From assembly GCA_005882415.1 (NCBI GenBank), contig VBAE01000275.1:1-6540 (forward strand): DNA of 6,540 nt. Direction: 5' to 3'. This stretch comes from Alphaproteobacteria bacterium (lineage in GTDB: Bacteria; Pseudomonadota; Alphaproteobacteria; Sphingomonadales; Sphingomonadaceae). The notes under the pieces are model-generated. The model made no database searches. It had not been told where the DNA came from and worked only from the letters and a program-made list of their open reading frames with translations. Of the stretch, positions 1-6,540 are shown piece after piece. Each line of letters opens with the position of its first letter. The first letter of the stretch is position 1. A program made the translations under genes and the position numbers.

Positions 1-859
1 ATCCGTCCGGACTTTGGCCGTCGATCAGCGCCTCGACATGACGCCCCGGATCCGCTCCGCAGGCACTTAGGGTCGCGGCCGCCAAAGCGTGGTCGAGCAT
101 GGTCTCAGGGGTTGCCGCCGCGGTGCGGCCGATCAGGAGCTCGCGCCCTCGGCCTGAATCGTCGAGGGCTCGGGAGAAGAAATAGCGGACGACGAACGGG
201 TTCTGATACCATTTGTCGCAGCGATCCTCTGCGCCCTCTTCGAGGATCCGGACGAGCCAGTCGGTCACTCTCTCCCGCCCGGGAAAAGCGCCCAGCCGGA
301 AGAGGATGTTGGCGTTCACCGCCGCGTCCACGTCCAACGGTTTGGCCGAAGTTCGCCGGAAGAACAGAATCAGCATCGGGAGCCGCAGCAGAAGCGGCCA
401 GGTCGCCCGGAGGAGGGGCCACCGCGGGCGCGGCAGGAACCAGGTGTGAAAGCGGCCGTCGTCGTCGCGATTGGCGAGCAGCAGGTCGCGATTGTCGGGA
501 ACCGTCCGGCCCGCGGCGATGAGGGTGGCCGAGGCGCAGCTGGTGTCGTCGGCGTCGGCGGGGAGGGTGCCTGCATGCGGATGATCGCGCGGCCAGTGCT
601 TCCAGAGGCCGTGGGGCCCCATTTCACCGGCGAGGAAATTCAGCGCCCGGTCCCTCACGTCCGAAGCTTCCTCGGCAAAGGAAAGCGAATGCGCCGCCAC
701 GGCGGTGGGAAAGACGCTCGGATCCACCGTGCAATCGCGGCGCATCAGCGGGTCGAGCGAGACCAGCACCGGCAGCTCGCCGCTGGGCCGCTGCACCTGC
801 CGCAGATATTCCGCCGCCCGCGTGATGGCCGCGGTCGTCCGGTCGTCCCGCCGGCTCAC
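1..859 (-). CDS. Terpene-cyclase-like alpha/alpha-toroid protein with DADDT motif (partial, C-terminus outside window)
   Basis: No gene symbol is recognised. The frame read from GTG at 859 is open for 286 codons to the window edge. It shows helical-toroid repeats of the prenyltransferase/squalene-cyclase type: AAEYLRQVQRPSGELPV at about residues 15-31, GPHGLWKHW at 81-89 and DDDGRFHTWF at 132-141. Residues 102-106 read DADDT, matching the DxDD(T) proton-donor motif of squalene-hopene cyclases and class II diterpene cyclases (bases 542-556). A hydrophobic arginine-rich stretch lies at about 143-170, and a second acidic spot, DVDAA, at 176-180. The GTG overlaps the TGA of the upstream methyltransferase as GTGA, which suggests translational coupling; no strong Shine-Dalgarno is visible. 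By family, such a motif protonates and cyclises a polyprenyl chain. Inference from the neighbours is that this protein acts on a prenylated product of the UbiA enzyme. It could instead be a non-catalytic toroid protein. The part seen is far shorter than a two-domain squalene-hopene cyclase of about 630 residues. Confidence 0.75.
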   Translation of the reverse strand, partial: MSRRDDRTTAAITRAAEYLRQVQRPSGELPVLVSLDPLMRRDCTVDPSVFPTAVAAHSLSFAEEASDVRDRALNFLAGEMGPHGLWKHWPRDHPHAGTLPADADDTSCASATLIAAGRTVPDNRDLLLANRDDDGRFHTWFLPRPRWPLLRATWPLLLRLPMLILFFRRTSAKPLDVDAAVNANILFRLGAFPGRERVTDWLVRILEEGAEDRCDKWYQNPFVVRYFFSRALDDSGRGRELLIGRTAAATPETMLDHALAAATLSACGADPGRHVEALIDGQSPDG

Positions 860-1602
860 GCCGGCTGCCGGCGAAGCCTCGACATGGCCATGTGGGCGCG
901 GATCCGAAGCCGTTCCTTCCAGCCCCCCGCTGCCGGCCTCAGCCTGTCGAAGGCGGCGAATATCTTTGGGTCGCGGGCTGCAACGACCTGGAGCCGCTTC
1001 CAATTCCCTTTCGGGTAATTCCAGTAGAGGTCGACCCGCATATGGGGGAAGCCGCACCAGGCGAGCACCTCCCTCATCACCGCCGGTCCGGTCGGAAGCC
1101 AGGCGAGGCGGTCGACGCCCGACAGGACTGCGGTGTCGCTCTCGCAATTGAGGACCAGGCCGGGGCGCCGGCTCGGCAGCACCGCCGTGTTGACGATGAG
1201 CAGCTCCTTGGTCAGGTCGGCGGCGATCTTCAAACCCGCCATCGGGTCGGGCAGATGGTAGAAGATGCCCGCGAACAGGGTGACGTCGAACGGCTCCAGC
1301 CCGAGCGATGGCAGGTCCTTGAGCTCGCAGCAACGCACGCTCATGTCGGTGAGACCGGCCTGGCGCGCGAGGAATTCGGCCTGGTCGGTCCAGTGCGTGC
1401 GCGCATCGAAGGCGAAGGTCCGGCCTGCGCCCATTTGCGCCGCGGCGAGGCTGTGGCCGCCGGAATTGCAGGCGCAGTCGAGGAAGGATCGGCCCTCCAT
1501 CCCCTCCGGATAGATCTGGCCGATCAGCATCCGCATCATCTGTTCGGGCGAATAATGCTGGTCGAAAATCTTGTCGGGGTCGCTCGAATTGCGCACCCCC
1601 AT
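856..1602 (-). CDS. CmoB-like (DUF1698-type) SAM-dependent methyltransferase
   Basis: This is a class I Rossmann-fold methyltransferase. From the ATG at 1602 it is 248 residues. Motif I is LDCACNSGGH at residues 41-50, followed by the acidic ribose-binding position FAFDAR at 63-68. The motif IV/post region FDVTLFAGIFYHLPDP is at 105-120. The C-terminus is basic. The ATG at 1602 is only the first standard start codon: the same frame upstream reads LREEVERLGPWHH and then DIELAPGVTT, which resembles the conserved N-terminus of the CmoB/tRNA-U34-type family (WHxxIxL..G..T). The real protein therefore probably starts 25-35 residues earlier, but an in-frame TGA at 1696-1698 comes first and no ATG, GTG or TTG lies between. 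A frameshift near 1680-1698 would resolve this. The gene sits between UbiA and the DADDT protein, so it may O- or C-methylate a small prenylated molecule rather than tRNA. The substrate cannot be told from sequence. Confidence 0.85.
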   Translation of the reverse strand: MGVRNSSDPDKIFDQHYSPEQMMRMLIGQIYPEGMEGRSFLDCACNSGGHSLAAAQMGAGRTFAFDARTHWTDQAEFLARQAGLTDMSVRCCELKDLPSLGLEPFDVTLFAGIFYHLPDPMAGLKIAADLTKELLIVNTAVLPSRRPGLVLNCESDTAVLSGVDRLAWLPTGPAVMREVLAWCGFPHMRVDLYWNYPKGNWKRLQVVAARDPKIFAAFDRLRPAAGGWKERLRIRAHMAMSRLRRQPA

Positions 1603-1681
1603 GGTCGTGACGCCGGGCGCCAGCTCGATGTCGTGGTGCCACGGCCCGAGCCGTTCGACTTCTTCTCGTAATGCGTGTGCG

Positions 1682-2722
1682 TTGCCGCACGAAATTCACG
1701 GCATCTCTGCCGAGTAGCCGGACTTCCGAGGCGAACATCATCAGCCGGTTCGGGAAGAGGAGGACGTGCGCCGCGATCGCGAAGGCGTCGAGCGGATGCT
1801 GGAGCGCCGATGCGATGAGCAGCGATAAGGGCAGCAGCACCTCGTAATAATCGTGGAGGAACAGAAGATAGCGCCCTCTGGGCTCGACCAGCACCGCTTC
1901 CGTCTCCCACCAGGCGACCCTCAGCCGCACGATCAGGAAATAGAGGAGCAGGAAGAGGAGCGGCAGCGGCTGGTGCAGCTGCCAGAGCAGTGCGGCCAGC
2001 GCCGCCCCCTCGACCGGGAAGGTCGCATAGCGGACGAGGGAGAGCACGGCCGTTCGCCCCCGCCTCTGGACGAAGGTCGAGACTCCGGCAATTCGGTCGT
2101 TCTCGATGTCGCCCAACTGGTGCCACAGGATTCCGCGGAGGCCGTAGGCGCCGGCCCAGGCTGCGACCGCGGCGAGCCAGAGCGGGTCGGGGCTCCGGCC
2201 GGAATAAGCGAAGACGCAAAGCGCCGCGGCGAGGCTGGGGAAGAGGTGGGCGCCCGACGCGTCGGCGAGGACGCCGGCAAGGCCCCTCGTCTTCAGCCGG
2301 AAGGGCGGCAGCGAGTAGAGCGAGAAGGCGATCCAGGCGCCGAGATAGGCGGCGAGAAGGAGAGGATAGCCGCGCCAGAAGATGGCGATAACCAGTCCCG
2401 CTGCGACCGGCGCCGCGACCAGCACCGCCGCCTCGCCGCCCGACCTTCCGGCCATCCGGTTGCGCTTCCCCGCCGCGGCATCCTCGGCCTTGTCGGTGAG
2501 GTCGTTGATCAGGCTCACGAACACCGCCCCTGGCACCAGCGCGAGGAGCAGGGTCAGTGCGGCGGGCCAGAGCCAGAGGATCGGCAGCTTCAGGTAAAGC
2601 GCGGTCGCGTAGAAAATTCCGAAAATCGGAACGAGCTTATATTCCCACCATTCGCCGGCACGCGACAAAGCGAGCGCCCGGGCGACAAAAGACGGCCCTT
2701 CGGCGGTTGCGCTCGACCCCAT
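1682..2722 (-). CDS. UbiA-superfamily membrane prenyltransferase (3' end uncertain)
   Basis: This is an integral membrane prenyltransferase of about 347 residues with roughly eight or nine hydrophobic segments. Counted from an upstream ATG at 2728, the first Asp-rich motif is NDLTDKAED at residues 75-83, matching NDxxDxxxD, and the second is DIENDRIAG at 207-215. By family these bind Mg2+-diphosphate of a polyprenyl donor and transfer the prenyl group to an aromatic or other acceptor in the membrane. The start is set at ATG 2722 because an AAGGAG ribosome-binding site (2732-2737) lies nine bases upstream; from ATG 2728 the gap would be only three. UbiA-like character runs to about RDAVNFVRQ near 1682, but the frame then stays open through the methyltransferase and the next gene, so no natural stop is seen and the end given is approximate. 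The isoprenoid donor and acceptor are unknown. The next two minus-strand genes suggest a short prenyl-modification pathway rather than ubiquinone synthesis. Confidence 0.85.
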
Positions 2723-2731
2723 TCTCATCCA

Positions 2732-2737
2732 CTCCTT
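2732..2737 (-). promoter_or_regulatory. Shine-Dalgarno of the UbiA gene
   Basis: On the minus strand this reads AAGGAG, a strong Shine-Dalgarno core nine bases before the ATG at 2722. It favours that start over the ATG six bases upstream. Confidence 0.65.
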
Positions 2738-2738
2738 C

Positions 2739-2754
2739 GCTTCAAGGAAGCTTC
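2739..2754. repeat. Small inverted repeat in the divergent intergenic gap
   Basis: GCTTC-AAG-GAAGC occupies 2739-2751 and overlaps the palindrome GAAGCTTC at 2747-2754. It lies in the 48-base gap between the divergent UbiA and glycosyltransferase genes, where a shared operator could sit. The repeat is short and could be chance. No convincing -35/-10 boxes are visible, and with so little space the promoters may extend into the coding starts. Confidence 0.3.
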
Positions 2755-2770
2755 GGGGGGTAATTCGCGA

Positions 2771-3950
2771 ATGGCAAGCGGCGCAACGCCCACCCCCTCC
2801 GATCGATTCGATTTCGTATTCATCACCAGCAACTTCACCTGGGGCGGTAGCGAGGAGCTATGGAGCGAGGCGGCGGCGGCGCTGGCGGAGCGGGGCCACC
2901 GGGTCACGGTCTACAAGAACCGGCTGAAGGCGGGCGACGGCAATCTCGCTCGGCTGCGTGCGCTCGGCTGCGCGATGGTCGAGCTCGCCCGCTTCCCCTT
3001 GCTTCCCAAGCAGGTCTTCTCGCTATTCTCGCGGGTCGCTTATCCGCTCAGCGTCGCTTTCCAGGCGCTTCGGCTTCACCTCTCCCTCAGGATGCGGCGG
3101 CGGCCGGCGCTGGTGGTCATCTCGCAGGGGGGGAATCACGACGGCTGGCTTCACGCCACCGTCTGCCGCCGCCTCGGGCTTCGCTACGTCCTGCTGTGCC
3201 AGAAAGCGAGCGACCAATATTGGCCCGACGACCGCTGGCTCCCTTATGTCCGGTCCGTCTATGAAGGGGCGACCCACGCCTTCTTCGTCGCAGAGCATAA
3301 CAGGCGGCTGACGGAGGAGCAGATCGGCGCGCCGCTGGCGAGCGCGTCGGTGGTCCGCAACCCGTTCAAGGTGCCGTTCGCCGCTCCGCAGCAATGGCCG
3401 CCCGTCGATCGCGGTTACCGATTCGCCTGTGTCGGGCGGCTCTACCCGTCCGAGAAGGGCCAGGACCTGCTGCTTCGCGTGCTCGCCAGAGACAAATGGC
3501 GTCGGCGCGCGGTGAGCGTCACCTTCTACGGCACCGGCAATCAGAGCCTCAGCCTGCGGCCATGTCGACGATATCGCGGGCCTGTGGGGCGAACATCATG
3601 CCCTCGTCCTTCCCTCCCGCGCCGAGGGGCTTCCGCTGGTCGTGGTGGAGGCGATGCTGAGCGGACGGGTGGTGATCGTCACCGACGTCGGTGGCAATGC
3701 CGAGGTCTTCGACGACGGCGTAAGCGGCTTCCTGGCCGCGGCTCCGACCGAGGCTTCGCTCGACGAGGCGATGGAGTGCGCCTGGCAACGCCGCGAGGAA
3801 TGGCCGCAAATCGCCCTCCGCGCCGCCGCCGCCATCCGCGCCCTGGTCCCGGCCGATCCTTCGAATGAATTTGCCGGCCAGCTGCTTCGGATCGCCGGCG
3901 GGCAGCTTCCGTCGGCCGAATGGGAAGTGCTGGAGCAGGCCGCCGAATAG
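2771..3950 (+). pseudogene. Family 4 glycosyltransferase (GT-B fold), frame-broken with an internal deletion
   Basis: This is a GT4-type transferase that moves a sugar from a nucleotide donor to an acceptor, usually in exopolysaccharide or glycolipid synthesis. ATG 2771 opens a Rossmann start (FDFVFITSNFTWGGSEELW) with a glycine-rich GGSEE loop at about residues 25-29. The C-terminal domain begins with VGRLYPSEKGQDLLL near residue 220 and reaches FYGTGNQ at about 3540. The same frame then loses all GT4 character. The next frame resumes with GHVDDIAGLWGEHHALVLPSR, then EGLPLVVVE (the EX7E donor-site motif) and the stop at 3948-3950. Only about 19 bases separate FYGTG from GHVDD, where the family normally has about 20 residues, so roughly 44 bases appear missing and the frame shifts. 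A six-G run at 2755-2760 is the only Shine-Dalgarno candidate. Joined, the product would be about 390-410 residues. It is divergent from the UbiA operon and may have served the same pathway. It is either a true pseudogene or an assembly error. Confidence 0.85.
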
Positions 3951-4011
3951 CCTCGGCCTTGCTGGACAGACGAATATCGCCCCTACCGATCGACGAGAGA
4001 TGCCTCAGGGC

Positions 4012-4024
4012 GCCTCGACGAGGC
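4012..4024. repeat. Perfect 13-base palindrome at the pflA stop
   Basis: GCCTCGACGAGGC is symmetric about base 4018 and touches the pflA stop codon. It lies in the 73-base gap between the convergent pflA and glycosyltransferase ends. The octamer TCGACGAG also occurs just left, at 3990-3997. The one-base loop and lack of a T run argue against a classical intrinsic terminator. Confidence 0.3.
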
Positions 4025-4866
4025 TAGCTGGCGTTCAGCCCGGCGTTGCGGAAGATCCAGATGGCGTTGGTCAGCTCTTGGACGGAGGGGGTGGGGGTGT
4101 CGGCGAGCTTATAGTCGAGGGCGAGCATTTCCCATTTATACTTGCCCATCTGGTGGAAGGGGAGGACCTCCACCCGCTCGACCACGCCGAGATCCGCGGC
4201 GAAGTTCGCGATGCGGGTCATTTCCTGGGGATCGTCGGTGAGGCCGGGGACGAGGACGTAGCGAAACCACATTGGCCGGCGGAGCTCTGCCAGGCGGAGG
4301 CAGAACTCGATCACCGGGCCGACCTCGCGCCCGCCGGTCACATTCCTGTGCCGGTCGGGCGAGATCGCCTTCATGTCGAGGATGACGAGGTCGATGTCCT
4401 GAAGCTCCTCGTCCGACAGTCGGTCCCCATAATAGCCGTTGGTCTCGATCGCGGTGTGGATTTGGATCGCCTTGGCGATGGCGAACAGCTTCGCCGCGAA
4501 GCGCGGCTGCATCAGCGGCTCGCCCCCCGACAAAGTGAAGCCGCCCTTCATCGCCTTGAGGCCGGCCGTATATTTGCGGAACTGGGCGAGCGCTCGGCCG
4601 ATGGTGACGGGGGTGCCGTTGGCGAGCGTCCAGGTGTCCGGGTTGTGGCAATATTGGCACCGGAAGTTGCAGGACGCGGTCCAGGCGACGAGGCGGATTC
4701 CGGGGCCGTCCACCGCCGATCCGGTGGTGAAGCTGTGCAGGAAGCCGACGTCGCCGCTCTTCAGTGCCGCGCGCACCTCGGCTTCCGAGACGTTCTTGCC
4801 CTGGTCGACGCGCAGCTCGAACGGACTCGCCGCCTCCAGCAGCGACAGGGTATTGCGCTGCTGCAT
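4024..4866 (-). CDS. pflA: Pyruvate formate-lyase activating enzyme (radical SAM)
   Basis: PflA uses a [4Fe-4S] cluster and S-adenosylmethionine to abstract hydrogen from the conserved glycine of PflB, making the glycyl radical. The 280-residue protein carries the cluster motif CNFRCQYC (C66, C70, C73), followed by HNPDTW. The SAM-binding GGEP lies at 114-117, and VDGPGIR at 52-58 is typical of glycyl-radical activases. Downstream FRYVLVPGLTDDP and EVLPFHQMGKYKW match the family's C-terminal half. The N-terminus has about 35-40 extra residues before the HSFTTGSAVDGPG region compared with the 246-residue E. coli enzyme. The start is kept because ATG 4866 follows the pflB stop by one base and has a GGAGA site. 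An in-frame GTG at residue 31 is the alternative start. It is in an operon with pflB, probably transcribed from outside the window. It acts in the cytosol and only without oxygen. Confidence 0.96.
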   Translation of the reverse strand: MQQRNTLSLLEAASPFELRVDQGKNVSEAEVRAALKSGDVGFLHSFTTGSAVDGPGIRLVAWTASCNFRCQYCHNPDTWTLANGTPVTIGRALAQFRKYTAGLKAMKGGFTLSGGEPLMQPRFAAKLFAIAKAIQIHTAIETNGYYGDRLSDEELQDIDLVILDMKAISPDRHRNVTGGREVGPVIEFCLRLAELRRPMWFRYVLVPGLTDDPQEMTRIANFAADLGVVERVEVLPFHQMGKYKWEMLALDYKLADTPTPSVQELTNAIWIFRNAGLNAS

Positions 4867-4867
4867 G

Positions 4868-6540
4868 TCATTCTCCGTGGAACGTGCGATTGATGACGTC
4901 GAGTTGCTGTTCCCGGGTCAGTCGGACGAAGTTCACCGCATAGCCGGAGACCCTGATCGTCAGGCTCGAATAATTCTCCGGATGCTCCATCGCGTCGAGC
5001 AGCATGTCGCGGTTCAGGACGTTGATGTTCATGTGATAGCCGGTCGTCCCGAAATAAGCGTCGAGGATCGAGGTCAGGTTGGTGATCCGGTCCTCCCCGG
5101 TCCGCCCCAGGCCGCCGGGGACCAACGTTGTCGTCAGCGAAATGCCGTCGGCGGCGTCGCGATAGGGGATTTTGGCGACGGACGCCGCCGACGCGTGGAT
5201 GCCGTGGCTGTCGCGGCCGTGCATCGGGTTGGCGCCCGGCGCGAAGGGCGCGCCATGGCGGCGGCCGTCGGGCGTGTTGCCGGTCGCCTTGCCGTAGACG
5301 ACGTTGGACGTGATGGTCAGCACCGACTGGGTGTGGAGCGCGTTCCGGTAGGTCGGGTATTGGCGCAGCTTGCCCATGAAGGTCGAGACCAGCCAGGTGG
5401 CGAGGTGGTCGGCCTGGTTGTTGTTGTTGCCGAAGACCGGGAATTCGCCCTCCGTCTCATAGTCGACGACCAGGCCGGTATCGTCGCGAATGGCGCGGAC
5501 CTTGGCGTGCTTGATCGCCGAGAGGCTGTCGGCGACGACCGACATGCCCGCGATTCCGAACGCCATGGTGCGGATCGGCTGATAGTCGTGGAGCGCCATC
5601 TCGATCCGCTCGTAGGAATATTTGTCGTGCATGTAGTGGATGACGTTCATCGCCCCGACGTAGACGCCGGCGAGCCAGTCCATCATCCGCTCGTAGCGGT
5701 CGAGGACGTCGGCGAATTCGAGATAGTCGCCCCGGACCGGCGGCGACATCGGCGCCACCTGCTCGCCTGAAATCTCGTCCCGGCCGCCGTTGATCGCGTA
5801 GAGCAGGCATTTCGCCAGATTGGCGCGGGCGCCGAAGAATTGCATCTGCCGTCCGACCAGCATCGGCGAGACGCAGCAGGCGATGGCGCCGTCGTCCCCC
5901 CAGGCGCTGCGCATGATCTCGTCGCTCTCGAACTGGATCGCGCTGGTGTCGATCGCGACCTTGGCGGTGAAGTTGCGGAACGGCTCCGGAAGCCGCGGCG
6001 AATACCAGATGGTGAGGTTGGGCTCGGGCGCGGGGCCGAGATTGTAGAGCGTCTGGAGGAAGCGGAAGCTGCTCTTGGTGACCAGCGGGCGGCCGTCGTC
6101 CGCCATGCCGCCGATTGACTCTGTGACCCAGGTGGGGTCGCCTGAGAAGAGTTGGTCGTATTCGGGGGTCCGCAGGAAGCGGACGATGCGCAATTTGATG
6201 ACGAAATCGTCGATTATTTCCTGCGCCGCGGTCTCGGTGAGGAGGCCCGCCTCGAGGTCGCGCTCGAAATAGATGTCGAGGAAGGTCGACGTACGGCCCA
6301 AGGACATCGCCGCCCCGTTCTGCTCCTTCACCGAGGCGAGATAGCCGAAATAGAGCCACTGCACGGCCTCGCGCGCTGTGCAGGCGGGTTTCGAGATATC
6401 GTAGCCGTATTTCGCCGCCATCTCCTTCAATTCGCCGAGCGCGCGGATCTGCTCTGCAAGCTCCTCCCGGTCGCGGATGATGTCCTCGGTCGACCAGCCG
6501 GTGTCGAGCGCGCGCTTTACAATCTTCTTGCGCTCGATCA
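4868..6540 (-). CDS. pflB: Pyruvate formate-lyase (partial, N-terminus outside window)
   Basis: This glycyl-radical enzyme converts pyruvate plus CoA to acetyl-CoA plus formate in anaerobic metabolism. The frame is open from the right edge (IERKKIVKRALDTGW) to TGA at 4868-4870, giving 557 residues against about 760 in E. coli PflB, so roughly 200 N-terminal residues lie outside. The catalytic Cys pair is in IACCVSPM (bases 5873-5878). The radical glycine is in RVSGYAVNFVRLT, with the glycine codon at 4943-4945. Family blocks KEMAAKYGYDIS, SFRFLQTLYNLGP, FGARANLAKCLLYAINGG, HYMHDKYSYE, QSVLTITSNVVYGK and DGRRHGAPFAPGANPMHGR are all present in order. No frameshift is seen. One loop is about five residues shorter than in E. 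coli (DAYFGTTGYHMNINVLNRD). It is followed after one base by pflA. The promoter, where an FNR-type control site would be expected, lies outside the window. Confidence 0.98.
   Translation of the reverse strand, partial: IERKKIVKRALDTGWSTEDIIRDREELAEQIRALGELKEMAAKYGYDISKPACTAREAVQWLYFGYLASVKEQNGAAMSLGRTSTFLDIYFERDLEAGLLTETAAQEIIDDFVIKLRIVRFLRTPEYDQLFSGDPTWVTESIGGMADDGRPLVTKSSFRFLQTLYNLGPAPEPNLTIWYSPRLPEPFRNFTAKVAIDTSAIQFESDEIMRSAWGDDGAIACCVSPMLVGRQMQFFGARANLAKCLLYAINGGRDEISGEQVAPMSPPVRGDYLEFADVLDRYERMMDWLAGVYVGAMNVIHYMHDKYSYERIEMALHDYQPIRTMAFGIAGMSVVADSLSAIKHAKVRAIRDDTGLVVDYETEGEFPVFGNNNNQADHLATWLVSTFMGKLRQYPTYRNALHTQSVLTITSNVVYGKATGNTPDGRRHGAPFAPGANPMHGRDSHGIHASAASVAKIPYRDAADGISLTTTLVPGGLGRTGEDRITNLTSILDAYFGTTGYHMNINVLNRDMLLDAMEHPENYSSLTIRVSGYAVNFVRLTREQQLDVINRTFHGE
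4872..4876 (-). promoter_or_regulatory. Shine-Dalgarno of pflA inside the end of pflB
   Basis: The minus strand reads GGAGA five bases before the ATG at 4866, inside the last codons of pflB. With the TGA-C-ATG junction it supports coupled translation of the two genes and the longer PflA start. Confidence 0.65.

Noticed and set aside
892..1671. 259-codon plus-strand open frame
   Set aside because: It is antisense to the methyltransferase, whose SAM motifs are clear. The plus-strand translation shows no family features.
1536..2219. Minus-strand 227-codon frame through the end of UbiA
   Set aside because: It is Arg/Pro/Ala-rich and low in hydrophobic segments, while the adjacent frame carries the UbiA motifs and membrane segments.
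1853..2770. Long plus-strand open frame leading into the glycosyltransferase
   Set aside because: It is antisense to the UbiA gene, is rich in Arg, Gly, Pro and Glu, and has no domain character. The real start is ATG 2771, where GT-B sequence begins.
3951..4023. Intrinsic terminator between the convergent genes
   Set aside because: The only hairpin is the palindrome with a one-base loop and no T run on either strand, so a terminator is not supported.
4439..5770. 443-codon plus-strand open frame
   Set aside because: It lies antisense to pflA and pflB, which match their families residue by residue. The open frame is a by-product of GC-rich codon use.
1..6540. tRNA, rRNA, CRISPR, insertion sequence or attachment site
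   Set aside because: No cloverleaf, repeat-spacer pattern, transposase reading frame or terminal inverted repeats were seen on either strand.

Overview
This is a compact, GC-rich stretch of bacterial chromosome with six protein genes or gene parts and almost no intergenic DNA. Codon bias, protein flavour and gene packing suggest an alphaproteobacterium, possibly a sphingomonad. That placement is a low-confidence inference, since no rRNA or other marker is present.

Left part (1-2722, minus strand). Three genes run leftwards: a UbiA-superfamily membrane prenyltransferase, a CmoB-like (DUF1698-type) SAM-dependent methyltransferase, and a GTG-started alpha/alpha-toroid protein with a DADDT motif of the squalene-hopene/class II terpene cyclase type. 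The toroid gene overlaps the methyltransferase stop by GTGA and runs off the left edge. Together they look like a small prenyl or terpenoid modification operon. The UbiA frame has no stop codon before it enters the methyltransferase, so the UbiA/methyltransferase junction is irregular, most likely because of a one-base frameshift.

Middle (2771-3950, plus strand). A divergent family 4 glycosyltransferase starts 48 bases from the UbiA start. It is broken near 3541-3556, where the frame changes and about 15 residues expected between the two halves of the C-terminal domain are missing.

Right part (4024-6540, minus strand). pflB (pyruvate formate-lyase, 5' end outside the window) and pflA (its radical-SAM activase) form a tight operon with one base between them, converging on the glycosyltransferase. 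PflB keeps its Cys-Cys pair and glycyl-radical loop, and PflA keeps CxxxCxxC, so the pair should support anaerobic cleavage of pyruvate to acetyl-CoA and formate.

Two reading-frame breaks in one short window could mean assembly or sequencing errors, or real decay of the prenyl/glycosyl locus. The pfl genes are intact over the part seen. No RNA gene, CRISPR array or insertion sequence was recognised.
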